DNA from: JALZKA01 sp963753385
GTDB lineage: Bacteria > Actinomycetota > Thermoleophilia > Solirubrobacterales > 70-9
DNA length: 64,000 nt
NCBI GenBank assembly: GCA_963753385.1
Contig: CAVWCC010000007.1
Coordinates: 62,001 to 126,000 of the forward strand
Direction: 5' to 3'
Shown here: positions 16,084-25,083 of the stretch, piece by piece
Position numbering within the stretch: position 1 is the stretch's first letter
Layout: every line of letters starts with the position of its first letter
Position numbers and translations under genes: made by a program
Notes under the pieces: generated by a model
What the model saw: only the letters and a program-made list of their open reading frames with translations
Databases searched by the model: none
What the model was told of the DNA's origin: nothing

Positions 16084-16131
16084 AATCGAGTGAAGGATTC
16101 AGCCGCGTATACCGGCTCATCCCTTCAGTCG
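16084..16131. repeat. 48-bp direct repeat, left end of AbiEi/DUF559 element 2
   Basis: Matches 17012-17059: 24 identical bases at one end and 11 at the other, with a diverged 13-base centre. It is an imperfect palindrome (GAAGGATTCAGCCGCG against the opposite arm). The TGA stop of the enclosed gene (16117-16119) lies in the diverged part. Confidence 0.9.
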
Positions 16132-17001
16132 TTTGAGTTCGAGGGCTTGCGACAGGCGTCGCAGGACGCCGTCAAGGTCATCACGAACCTGCTTCCCCGT
16201 GACCGGCATCACGGTGAGGCCCTTCGTGTCGAGGATCGCGATCTTGAGCCTGTCCCGCTCGAAGGCGACCCGCCCGCTATGCCCGTCCCAACCGTCGAGC
16301 TCGACGGCGAAATCGAGATCCCGCCAGAGGAAGTCGACCTCGTACCCATGAAGCTCGGCGTTGACCTCGTAGCCGTCGATGCCGGCTTTCCGCAGCGCCC
16401 GCAGCAGCTCCCGCTCCCCGTCGGAGCGGGTCCTGCGCGGCCCTCCGGGTAGAGCAAGTACCTGGCGCAGACGACGGATGCCCCGCTTGCCCGGATTGCG
16501 CTCGAGTTGGTCGCCCAACTCGGCATCGCTCGCCAGCCCCCGGTAGTTCGCTTCGGCGATGACGAACTCGAGCATCGGGGGCTCCAGGTAGGCCGCGAGC
16601 TCCAGAAGCATGCGCGGTGGGCTGGAGACCCGCATGCCATCGCGGAGGCGCACGTCCCGCCGGGCGAGCGTTGCGCGGTGCACTCGGATCCCAGCGTGAC
16701 TCACACGTCGGGCCGGCGAAACGGTGACGTGGACCGGGGCAGTGACGGGGTAGCGACGGAGGTTCCAGAGCGCGGCGGCGCTGAGATGGCTGAGGACCGC
16801 ATCGGGACCGCACGCGAGCAGGGCAGCCATCTCGTGGGCATGAGCGGATGGCACCGCACCGACGCGATATACGCCCTGATGGACCTTTACGAGATAGCCG
16901 CTCTGCACCCGAAGCGCGATCTGGTGTCTCGTCACGCCGGCGGCCAGCAGCTGGCGGTGCGCGACCATGCCGTGTTGCTTCGCGGCAAGCCGAGAGATCA
17001 C
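16117..17001 (-). CDS. AbiEi-type wHTH / DUF559 nuclease-like protein (intact)
   Basis: 294 residues from GTG 17001. The N-terminal winged-helix part reads MVAHRQLLAAGVTRHQIALR and VHQGVYRVG; the linker has SHLSAAALWNL. The C-terminal DUF559 domain (about 190-294) has GYEVDFLWRDLDFAVELDGW followed by FERDRLKIAILDTKGLTVMP, preserving the D...E.D pattern of PD-(D/E)XK nucleases. It shares its plan with the gene at 2746-3661 but the two are diverged. It interrupts rplA and rplJ and is bounded by its own 48-bp repeats. It is either a toxin-antitoxin-like or a homing/repair nuclease-like protein; the activity is not proven. Confidence 0.85.
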   Translation of the reverse strand: MISRLAAKQHGMVAHRQLLAAGVTRHQIALRVQSGYLVKVHQGVYRVGAVPSAHAHEMAALLACGPDAVLSHLSAAALWNLRRYPVTAPVHVTVSPARRVSHAGIRVHRATLARRDVRLRDGMRVSSPPRMLLELAAYLEPPMLEFVIAEANYRGLASDAELGDQLERNPGKRGIRRLRQVLALPGGPRRTRSDGERELLRALRKAGIDGYEVNAELHGYEVDFLWRDLDFAVELDGWDGHSGRVAFERDRLKIAILDTKGLTVMPVTGKQVRDDLDGVLRRLSQALELKRLKG

Positions 17002-17011
17002 CGAGTCCGCA

Positions 17012-17059
17012 AATCGAGTGAAGGATTCAGCCGCGATACGCGGATAAACCCTTCAGTCG
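17012..17059. repeat. 48-bp direct repeat, right end of AbiEi/DUF559 element 2
   Basis: Same orientation as 16084-16131. It can fold into a hairpin with arms GAAGGATTCAGCCGCG and its near-complement (13 of 16 positions) around ATA. It begins 10 nt upstream of the enclosed gene's GTG and ends about 20 bp from the rplA stop. Confidence 0.9.
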
Positions 17060-17080
17060 ATTGTGGTGCCCCCTGCGGGC

Positions 17081-17987
17081 CTAGGGAGCGGGTTCCTCCG
17101 CTTCGGCGGCGGGCTCCTCATCGCCAGGCGCCTCCTCGGCGGGTGCATCCTCTTCGGCGGCGGGCTCCTCTGCGGGAGGCTCCTCCGCGACGGGTTTTCG
17201 GCTCCTCCTCAGCGGGAGGCTCTCGGCGGGCCTCCGCAGCGGGACCGGCGCCGTTGCCGCTCGTTTCCTCGGCGACGCCGAGGATCTCGGCCTCGCGGGT
17301 GACCGTGGTGTCGACCTTGATGCCGGGGCGCATGGTGCTGGTGAGTGCGATCGAGAGGATGTAGCGGCCCTTTGCCGCGGCTGGCTTCGCGCGGACGATC
17401 TCGTCGATCACCGCGGCGTAGTTCTCCAGCAGCGCGCGCTCGTCGAAGCTCGTCTTGCCGATTGCGAGATGGACGACCGCCTGGCGGTCGGTGCGGTACT
17501 CGACCTTGCCGGTCTTCGCCTCGCCGACGGCCTTGGCGACATCGTCCGTGACGGTCCCGACCTTCGGGTTCGGCATCTTGCCCTGGGGACCGAGCACGCG
17601 GCCCAGCTTCGAGACGACCGGGCCCATCAGCGCCGGCGTCGCGATCGCGACGTCGAAGTCGGTCCAGCCCTCCTCGACCTTCTCGGCCAGGTCGGCGGCG
17701 CCGACGTGGTCCGCCCCGGCCTCCTCGGCGGCCCGGGCGGCGTCACCCTCCGCGAAGACGGCGATCGTCACGTCCTTGCCGAGCCCGTTCGGGAGGGCCA
17801 GCGTGCCGCGGAGCTGCTCCTCCGCGTGGCGGACGTTCACCCCGAGGCGGATGTGGAGCTCAACGGTCTCGTCGAACTTGGCGCCGGGGGCCTGCTTGAG
17901 GAGCGAGATCGCCTCCGCCGGCGGATACTGCCGCTCACGGTCGATCAGCTCGAGCCCCTCGCGATAGCGCTTCGATCGCGTCTTCAT
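17081..17987 (-). CDS. rplA: 50S ribosomal protein L1 with acidic tail (one frameshift in tail)
   Basis: Starts ATG 17987, 2 nt after the rplK stop. The core is standard L1 (VTIAVFAEGDAARAAEEAGA, MPNPKVGTVTDDVAKAV, ALTSTMRPGIKVDTT). After GNGAGPAAEA the frame shifts near an AAAA run at about 17195. Removing one A gives an acidic repeat tail (EEPPAEEPAAEEDAPAEEAP...) that ends at TAG 17081. Without the correction the tail would be Arg-rich and end at 17118. The tail matches the style of the L10 tail. It binds 23S rRNA at the L1 stalk and may autoregulate. Confidence 0.93.
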
Positions 17988-17989
17988 TC

Positions 17990-18421
17990 CTATTCCAGCC
18001 CCTCCACATCGACGCCCATCGAGCGTGCGGTGCCGGCGATGATCCGTGAGGCGGCGTCGAGGTCGTTGGCGTTCAGGTCGGGCATCTTCTTCTCGGCGAT
18101 CGCGCGGACCTGGGCGGCCGAGATCGTCCCGACCTTCTCGCGGTTCGGCTCGCCGGAGCCCTTCTGGATCCCCAGTGCCTCGCGGATCAGGACCGCGGCG
18201 GGCGGCGTCTTGGTGATGAAGGCGAACGAGCGGTCCTCGTAGACCGTGATCTCGACCGGGATGATCGTGCCGCGGTCCTGCTCGGTCTGCGCGTTGAACG
18301 CCTTGCAGAAGTCCATGATGTTCACCCCGTGCTGGCCCAGCGCGGGGCCGACAGGCGGCGCCGGGTTCGCGGCTCCCGCCGGGATCTGCAGCTTGATCAG
18401 GGTGAGGACCTTCTTGGCCAT
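17990..18421 (-). CDS. rplK: 50S ribosomal protein L11
   Basis: 143 residues, intact, with the signature IKLQIPAGAANPAPPVGPAL and GQHGVNIMDFCKAFNAQT and C-terminal RNA-binding ASRIIAGTARSMGV. First gene of rplK-rplA. Its usual upstream neighbour nusG is about 6.7 kb away here. Confidence 0.98.
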   Translation of the reverse strand: MAKKVLTLIKLQIPAGAANPAPPVGPALGQHGVNIMDFCKAFNAQTEQDRGTIIPVEITVYEDRSFAFITKTPPAAVLIREALGIQKGSGEPNREKVGTISAAQVRAIAEKKMPDLNANDLDAASRIIAGTARSMGVDVEGLE

Positions 18422-18445
18422 GGCGACGGTCGAGGATACATAGAC

Positions 18446-19285
18446 CTACTCGTCGTGGCGCTTCGCGACTCGAAGCCTTCGGCCCAGGCGCCACCAGCGA
18501 CTGCTCTCGATCCGCTCGAGCCGCCGCCGCGACTCCTCGAGCCGCGCCCGCGTCCGGACCAGCCTGGTCCGCAGGCGATCCTGCCGCTGGCGGGCACGGC
18601 GCTCGCGCTTTGCCAGCCGCCGGCTCCGCAATATCTCCGTGCGCGTTCGGCGCATCAGGGCCTCGCGGCTCTGCCAGGTCGCGTGCCAGTGGTGGATCGC
18701 ATACGCCGCCCCCACGTCGAGGGCGTTCGTATCCGTGAACGGGATCTCCCAGAAGTCGAACGGGTAGAAGGTCTCACGGCCGAACAGCTCAACATCCTCG
18801 GCGCCCTCGAGGACGCGAGTCAGCGCCACCGGCCCGGTCGCTTCGACCTGACGCCCCGAGCCGGCCCCCGCGCAGACCGCGGCGAGCGTCTTCGCGATCG
18901 CAGGATGGCCCGCGACCGATCCGACCACGGCGCTGCCGATCAGGCCGGGGCGAGCGTACGCCGCGAACGCGGTGGCGTCACCGATCAGGGGCTCGAGGGA
19001 GCGAAGGCACTCGACGTCGGTATCGACGTACACCCCGCCGTGGCGGCTGAGGATCTCGTATCGCAGGACGTCGGACGACTCGCCGAAGTTGCGGCAGCGC
19101 TCGAACCCGCCGGGACAGGTCAGGGCCGGGAGGCGGTCGTCGGTCCATAGCCGCATCTCCCAATCCGGGTGGTGGCTCCGCCAGGTCTCGCCGAAGCGGA
19201 CGTACGTCTCCGGCATCTCCGCGTCGCCGAGCCAGATCCGATGAATGACCTTTGGGATCCGCACTGACTCAGCCGGGATCCTCAC
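18446..19285 (-). CDS. GT32-like glycosyltransferase with basic coiled-coil tail
   Basis: 279 residues. The N-terminus IPKVIHRIWLGDAEMPETY and the DXD motif in HGGVYVDTDVECLRSL identify the Gly_transf_sug/GT32 type (nucleotide-sugar transferase, inverting of stereochemistry not claimed). A histidine pair AIHHWHATWQ closes the catalytic domain. Residues 210-279 are Arg/Leu/Glu-rich and likely coiled coil, ending SSRWWRLGRRLRV, similar in style to the tails at 51923 and 52908. It is the last gene of the hydrolase operon and ends 25 bp before rplK, so read-through into rplK is possible. Confidence 0.85.
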   Translation of the reverse strand: MRIPAESVRIPKVIHRIWLGDAEMPETYVRFGETWRSHHPDWEMRLWTDDRLPALTCPGGFERCRNFGESSDVLRYEILSRHGGVYVDTDVECLRSLEPLIGDATAFAAYARPGLIGSAVVGSVAGHPAIAKTLAAVCAGAGSGRQVEATGPVALTRVLEGAEDVELFGRETFYPFDFWEIPFTDTNALDVGAAYAIHHWHATWQSREALMRRTRTEILRSRRLAKRERRARQRQDRLRTRLVRTRARLEESRRRLERIESSRWWRLGRRLRVAKRHDE

Positions 19286-19301
19286 GAGGCTTCTTCGGGG
19301 G

Positions 19302-20359
19302 CTACTTCGAGATCTTCTTGAACGCGCGCCAGGAGGGCTTCGCGTCTTCGCCGGCGGTGAACAGCCCGGCGGTCGGGCAGAACGAGCAGGCGCCGCCCGG
19401 ATTGTCCTCCCACGCGAACCAGTTCGCGCCCTTGACGTTCCAGGAGCGCCGTTTGCGCTCGAACAGGCGGAACGCCTGAGTCAGCATCCGGGCCTGGCCC
19501 TTGCGGCCCTTGTTGAGGTTGCCGTTGTTGGCGGAGCCCCAGCCGAACTCGGTGATCCGCAGCTTCGCCCCGGCATCCCCGCTGTCCTTAGCGCGTCTCG
19601 GATCAGGCCGATGTGGGCCTTGATGCCGCCGAGCTTCTCGGAATACGGGTGCACCGCCACCGTGTCGAAGGCCCCCTTCACCCCGCCCGCCTGATAGAGC
19701 TTGCGCAGGTAGACCCAGCTGTTGATCGCGCCGGGGCCGCTGGGCGTCGAGAACATCCCGCCGAGCACGATCTCGGCCCGCCGGTCGGCCCGGTTGATCG
19801 ACTTCGAGGCGGCCTTGAGGAGCTTCGCGTACTTCCTGGGGTTCGGCCGCGCGCCCCAGTAGGCGGGGCCATTCTGCTCGTTCATGATCTGCCACGAGTG
19901 GATCGCGAAGCGGTCCGAGCCCGACCAGAAGTCACCGTTGCGTCCGTAGCGGTCGGCCATCGCGCCCACGAACCGGGCGTACGCCTTCCGGGCCTTCTTG
20001 CTGGTCGGGGGCTTGGCAGTGCCCCTCTGCTTCGCGGACGCGACCGACGGGATGACGCGGACGCGGTTCGCCGCCTGCCCCGCGGACACGACCGCCGGGA
20101 TGACGCGGATGCCGTTCGCCGCCGCCCCATCGATCAAACCGTCGAGCGAGCCCCAGCTGTATGGCGCCGAGCGCTGGAACCCGACGATCACCCTCACCGT
20201 TCCGACGTCGCCCTCCGCCATGCGCTGGAAGTCGCCTCCACTGAGCGCCCCCTGCGGAACGACGCCGTGGAAGGAGCCGGCGGCGGCGGGTTGCGCGAGG
20301 ACGGCTGGGACGACCAGCGCGACGAGCACGGCCAAGAACGGAGCTGAGGTCTTTCGCAT
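19302..20359 (-). CDS. Secreted clan GH-A glycoside hydrolase 1 (frameshifted)
   Basis: ATG 20359, signal peptide MRKTSAPFLAVLVALVVPAV then AQPAAAG. TIM-barrel hydrolase features: acid/base glutamate in WQIMNEQNGPAYWG, DTVAVHPYS, nucleophile glutamate in LRITEFGWGS, and a C-terminal GACSFC / GLFTAGEDAKPSWRAF block. One frameshift near 19560-19600 joins the two halves. Residues around IRVIPAV are tandemly duplicated (20034-20123). The family is related to GH5/GH39-like cellulase-fold proteins; the substrate is unknown, plausibly the cell's own exopolysaccharide. It follows a small anchored protein in the same operon. Confidence 0.75.
20034..20123. repeat. In-frame tandem duplication inside hydrolase 1
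   Basis: Two 42-bp copies (20034-20075 and 20082-20123, period 48) differ at four positions. In protein terms IRVIPAVVSAGQAANR is followed by VRVIPSVASAKQ. The paralogues at 20852 and 22402 have a single copy. Confidence 0.8.
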
Positions 20360-20399
20360 AGGTAGTGATACGGGCGGCGGCATGGAATGCTGACCCGCG

Positions 20400-20855
20400 T
20401 CAGGACCCGGCGTGGCGCCGGCGCCGGCGAACGATCACGAAGGCGAGCGCAGCGAGCACCGTCCCGCCGATGACGAGCGGCAGCAGGACGCCCATGCCCG
20501 AATCATCGGCTTCGCCCGCGACGTTGCCGACCACGTCCGGGAGACCGGAGCCTCCGCCCGATCCCGACTCGGACCCCCCGCCCTCGGCAGAGTCGCCGCC
20601 CCCGTCGGGTGCGGTTGCCTGCGCCAGCTCGGCCGCAGCGTTGCCGTCGGCGCCCTGCTCGTCGAGCGCCTCCTCCGCGGACGGGCGTCAGCGGCTCGTC
20701 GGTCTCGGGGTCCCCCCGTCCTCCTCGCTGTTCTGGTGTTGATCACCGCCGGCTCCGGGGAGCTGCTCGACGTACTCGTCGGTGCCCCCGGGGCCCTGTG
20801 CCGAGGCGACGGTCGGAGCCAGGAGCATGATCGCGACGACGAAAAAGGCGATCAT
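20400..20855 (-). CDS. Small secreted, C-terminally anchored DEYVE protein 1 (frameshifted)
   Basis: ATG 20855 overlaps the stop of the upstream hydrolase (ATGA). Signal peptide MIAFFVVAIMLLAPTVASAQ is followed directly by GTDEYVEQLPGAGG. Two single-base insertions (in a G run near 20715, and near 20690) separate this from an acidic/Ser/Gly middle and the C-terminal segment DSGMGVLLPLVIGGTVLAA, LAFVIVRRRRR, a TM helix with basic tail. Repaired length is about 150 residues. It has no LPXTG motif. Paralogues are at 21902 and 28160. It is probably a membrane- or wall-anchored partner of the hydrolases. Confidence 0.65.
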
Positions 20856-21893
20856 GGTGCCTTCGCCGCCTGCTTGAACGCTTCCCACGAGGGCTTGGGG
20901 TCACGACCGGCCGTGAACAGGCCGGAGCTACTGCAGAAATCGCAGGCCCCGGTCGGGCTGTCCTGCCAGGAGAACCAGTTGACGGCCTCGATCTTCCAGG
21001 GCTTGCGCTTGCGCTCGAGCAGGCGGAAGGCGTCCGTCAGCATCTCTGCCTGGCCCTCGCGCCCGGCGCAGTAGCGGCTGCACCGCCCCGAGCCCCAGCC
21101 GAACTCGCTGATGCGCAGCGTCACGTCACGGTCCTTGCGCTTGCGGATCACGTCCCTAATCCTCTTGATGCCGCGCACCATCCCCTCCAGGGTGTTCGAG
21201 TAGGGATGGATCGCAACCGTGTCGAAAAAGCCCTTCGTCCCCTCCCGGTAGAGCTGCCGGAGGTAGTTCCAGCTCTCGATCGCCCCCGGGCCGCCCGGCG
21301 TGAAGAACATCCCCGCGAGCATGACCTTGGCCTTGGGGTCCTTCTTGCGGATCTCCTTCGACGCCGCCTTGAGGATCTTCGCGTAGGCGCCGGCGTTCGG
21401 CGTGCCACCCCAGTAGGCGGTGCCGTTGACCTCGTTCATCACCTGCCACGAGCGGATCGCGTAGCGGTCGGAGCCACCCGCCCAGAACTTGCCCTTGCGC
21501 CCGTAGCGCGCGGCCGCCTTGCCGAGGAACCGGGCGAACAGCTTGCGCGACACTCGGTCGGTGGGCGGATCCGAGGTCTCGGGCGGCCCCACGGGTTCGA
21601 TCGACGGCAGGAGGCGCACCCCGGCCTGCTGCGGCTCGGCTGGCGAGCTTGTCGAGATAGGTCCAATCGAACTTCCCTCGGGTGTGCTCGACGTAACGCC
21701 ACTCGACCACGACCCGGAGCGAGCCGACGCCGCCGCCGGCCATCCGCAGGTAGTCAACCGGATGCAACTGACCCTGCGCCACGACCCCGTGAAACGGGCC
21801 CGCCGCGGCCGGCTTCGCTGCGAGCAGCGCCAGCCCGCCGGCGACCAGGGCGATGAAGGCGAGGACCTTCGCCTGGATCAACCTTGCTCGCAC
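20852..21893 (-). CDS. Secreted clan GH-A glycoside hydrolase 2 (frameshifted)
   Basis: GTG 21893, signal-like N-terminus LIQAKVLAFIALVAGGLALL then AKPAAAGPFHGVV. Catalytic blocks WQVMNEVNGTAYWGG and LRISEFGWGSG, with DTVAIHPYS between them and GACDFCSSSGLFTAGRDPKP at the end. One frameshift near 21640. It is a very close relative of hydrolase 3 (22402-23449), including the first residues and upstream bases, so a recent tandem duplicate. The stop overlaps the start of the DEYVE gene 20400-20855. Confidence 0.75.
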
Positions 21894-21901
21894 AGTTCTA
21901 G

Positions 21902-22405
21902 TTACGAGCCTCGAGGGGACGAACTGACAGCGTGGCGGCGGCGCCGGCGGACGATCAGGAAGGCGAGCGCCGCGACCACCGTCGCGGCGATGACGGTCGG
22001 CAGCAGGACGCCCATGCCGGAATCGTCGGCTCCGCTCGCGACGTCGCCGACCACGTTGGGCAGGCCCGAGCCGGCATCCGATCCCGACTTGCTGCCGCTG
22101 TTCCCGGACCCGTCCCGTCCCGAGTCTCCTCCGCCCCCGTCGGGGCCGGTCACCTGGGCCAGCTCGGCGGCGGCGCTGCCGTCGCCGCCCTGCTCTTCGA
22201 GACCCTCCTCCTGGGACGGAGTCAGCGTCTCGTCGGTCTCGGTGCTGTCGCTGCTGTCGCTCGAGTCGTCCCCGCTGGTCTCGCTCGGGGTGTTCCCGCC
22301 GGCGCCGGGAATCTCCTCCACGTACTCGTCGGTGCCACCGCCCTGGGCCGAGGCAACGGCGGGAGCCGCGAGCGCGAGCAGGACGATTGCGAGCAGGGCG
22401 ATCAT
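21902..22405 (-). CDS. Small secreted, C-terminally anchored DEYVE protein 2
   Basis: 167 residues, intact, from ATG 22405 overlapping the stop of hydrolase 3 (ATGA). Signal peptide MIALLAIVLLALAAPAVASA, then GGTDEYVEEIPGAGG, a Ser/Asp/Thr/Gly-rich spacer with LTPSQEEGLEEQG and AAAELAQVTGPDGGG, then LPNVVGDVASGADDSGMGV and TM LPTVIAATVVAALAFLIV with RRRRRH. This is the best copy of the family. The conserved motif sits immediately after the predicted cleavage site, suggesting an exposed functional N-terminus. Role unknown. Confidence 0.75.
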   Translation of the reverse strand: MIALLAIVLLALAAPAVASAQGGGTDEYVEEIPGAGGNTPSETSGDDSSDSSDSTETDETLTPSQEEGLEEQGGDGSAAAELAQVTGPDGGGGDSGRDGSGNSGSKSGSDAGSGLPNVVGDVASGADDSGMGVLLPTVIAATVVAALAFLIVRRRRRHAVSSSPRGS

Positions 22406-23449
22406 CGTCGCACCGAGGCGGCGGCCTCACGGAACGCGTCCCAGGCGGGCTTCGGCTCACGCTCGACGGTGAACAGGCCGCTGGTTGGGCAGTGCTTGCA
22501 GCCGAGGAACGGGGCGTCCTGCCAGGCGAACCAGTTGACGGCCTCGATGTTCCACGGCTTCCGCTTGCGCTCGAACAGGCGGAAGGCGTCGGTCAGCATC
22601 TGCGCCTGGCCCTGAGAGCCCGACGCAGACGCCGTCGCACTGCCCCGAGCCCCATCCGAACTCGCTGATGCGCAGCTTCACCTCGCGGTCCTTGCGCTTG
22701 CGGATCACGTCCCTCATCCTCTGGATTCCGCCCACCATCCCCTCCAGGGTCTCGAGTAGGGGTGGATCGCGACGGTGTCGAAAAAGCGCTTGGTCCCCTC
22801 CCGGTAGAGCTGCCGAAGGTAGTTCCAGCTCTCGATCGCCTCCGGAGCGCGCGGCGTTGAAGTACATCCCGGCGAGCATCACCTTGGCCCGGGGGTCCTT
22901 CTTGCGGATCTTCCTCGACGCCGCCTTGAGGATCTTCGCGTACTCGCCGGCGTCCGGGTCGCCATCCCAGTAGGGGGTGCCGTTGACCTCGTTCATGATC
23001 TGCCACGAACGGATCGCGTAGGGCTCCGCCCGGCCCGACCAGAAGTCGCCCTTGTGGCCGTAGCGAGCAGCTGCCTTGCCGAGGAACCGGGCGAAGAGCT
23101 TGCGCGACACGCGGTCGGTGGGCGGAGAGGATGTCCCGGGCGGTCCCGGCATCACGACCGCCGGCAGAAGCCGCACCCCGAACTGCTTCGCTCGGCTGGC
23201 GAGCAGGTCGAGATAGGTCCAATCGAACTCCCCTCGGTTGTGCTCGACGTAACGCCACTCGATCACGATCCGGACCGAGCCGACGCCGCCGCCGGCCATC
23301 CGCAGGTAGTCGAGCGGATGCAACTGACTCGCCGCCGTGACCCCGTGAAACGGGCCGGCCGCCGCCGGCTTCGCTGGGAGCAGCGCCAGCCCGCCGGCGA
23401 CCAGGACGACGAAGGCGAGGACCTTCGCCTGGATCAAACTCGCTCGCAC
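22402..23449 (-). CDS. Secreted clan GH-A glycoside hydrolase 3 (frameshifted)
   Basis: GTG 23449, N-terminus MRASLIQAKVLAFVVLVAGG. Acid/base block WQIMNEVNGTPYWDG, nucleophile block LRISEFGWGSG, C-terminal LGCKHCPTSGLF. There are frameshifts around 22850 and 22610, with the correct frame recovered on each side. It is followed by an ATGA-coupled DEYVE gene. Operon order on the minus strand is hydrolase 3, DEYVE 2, hydrolase 2, DEYVE 1, hydrolase 1, GT32. Confidence 0.75.
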
Positions 23450-23457
23450 GGTTCTAG

Positions 23458-25004
23458 TTACGAAGCCCGACGCGACGAACTGACATCCGCTAGAACGCCC
23501 CGTGCCCGCGGGCCGACCGCGGGCACCGTCTGCGCGAGGAGCATCAGGTCACGCGACACGGAGACGTTCTCGACGTAGTCGATCTCGACCGCGAGCCGCT
23601 CCTCGAACGACAGCTCGCCCCGACCGAAGACCTGCATCGGACCGGTGACCCCCGGCTTGACCGCAAGCCGGAACCTGTGCTCCGGGGAGTACCGGTCGAC
23701 CAGCGCCACCTGCTCGGGCCGGGGGCCGACGAGGCTCATCTCCCCTCTCAGGACGTTAATCAGCTGCGGCAGCTCGTCCAGGCTGTGGCGCCGCAGGAAT
23801 CGGCCGACCCTGGTGATCCGAGGATCGCGCCGCAGCTTGAACATCGGGCTCTCGAGCGCATCGAGGTCGACCAGCTCTGGCAGTTGCTTTTCGGCGTCAA
23901 CGCACATCGAGCGGAACTTGATGATTTCGAACGGCCGGTGGTTGCGCCCGGCCCGGCGCTGACGGAAGAACACCGGGCCGCCGTCGTCGATCTTCGTCGC
24001 GATCGCGATCGCGACGAAGATCGGCGCGAGCACCAGCAGGGCCAGCAGTGAGCCCGCGATGTCGAAGCCGCGCTTGATCGCCGCGGTCGAGCGCGGGACG
24101 TCCCAGGTGTTGTACTCGAGCAGCGGAGGTCGGCCACCTGCGAGACCGTAGGGGTCGGCCGGGCGCCGCCACGAAACGGGGAGACGACGCTGAGCTTCAC
24201 CTCGAGGCGCCGGCAATGGGCGACAAGCCGTTGGATCAGCCGGGGGTTGGAGTCCGACCAGGCGAGGACCACCCGGTCGACACCGGCGAGGGCACGGTCC
24301 ATCGCCGCGTCCTCGCCGTCGACCTCGTGTCGCACCTCCCGAGCGGGTTCCTCCACGCGAACCAGGTGCAGGTGCATGTCGGCGAACAGCTCGATCTTGC
24401 GCGCGATGGCCCGTGCCGGAGCGCCGCTGCCCAGGACCAGGGTGGACTCCGGCGGCGTCCACTCGCGCCAGAGCCAGCGCGCGAACGCACGCAGCGCACC
24501 CACGACGAGCGTCGCGGGGATCATCACCCCGACGATCTCGGTGGCGCTGATCGTTCCGGGAGTCAGCAGCGCGCAGGTGATCCCGACGATCGCGGCCCAA
24601 ACGCCCAGCGATGGGAGCTCATCGATCGTGAGATGGCGAATCGCGCGGTGGTCGCTGTCATAGAGGCCGATGACCTTCGCGGTGAACAAGCCCACCGGGA
24701 CGCCGGCCAACGCCCATGCGCCCGGCGCGGCATCGAGCAGGACGATCGCCGCGCCGATCCCACCCGCGACGAGGGCGTCGGCGCCGGCCAGCATCCGCCG
24801 GCGGCGGCGGTCGCGCCACCAGCGCGGTCGCGAAGCACGTCCCGCGACCGACGCGGCTTGGCCGTTGGTCGATGCGGGGTCAGGCGGAAGGCGAAGTCGC
24901 CCGGCTCCGTTCGAAGAAGCCTTCCGCTGGAGGTCTCGTTGGAGCTCCTCATGCGGTTGGCGCTCGTCCTTTTGCTCGTCTTGTTTCAGTCCGTCTTGCG
25001 GCAT
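23458..25004 (-). CDS. WbaP/ExoY-type polyprenyl-phosphate sugar-1-phosphate transferase
   Basis: About 500 residues with one frameshift near 24120. N-terminal part: about four TM helices, then a Rossmann-like domain (STLVLGSGAPARAIARKIEL). C-terminal PHPT catalytic domain: KRGFDIAGSLLALLVLAPI, PVFFRQRRAGRNHRPFEI, IIKFRSM, DELPQLINVLRGEMSLVGP then RPE. It transfers a sugar phosphate from UDP-sugar to undecaprenyl phosphate, starting a polysaccharide. The true stop may be TAG at 23490, as in the paralogue at 63127 (RGTGAF). The extra codons VSSSRRAS to 23458 resemble the end of a DEYVE gene and may be a duplication scar. Confidence 0.88.
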
Positions 25005-25083
25005 CCTGAGGGGCAGCGAGTTAATCGTCCCCCCACATCACTAACCGTGGCCGGGAGGCAAAACTGACCACTGCCTGAGGTGA

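Noticed and set aside
16084..17059. CRISPR-like or IS ends
   Set aside because: Only two copies with a gene between them, no spacers, no transposase, and the repeats are direct rather than terminal inverted repeats.
21902..22405. LPXTG sortase substrate
   Set aside because: The C-terminal TM plus Arg tail looks like a sorting signal, but no LPXTG-type motif precedes it; LPNVV is not a recognised sortase site.
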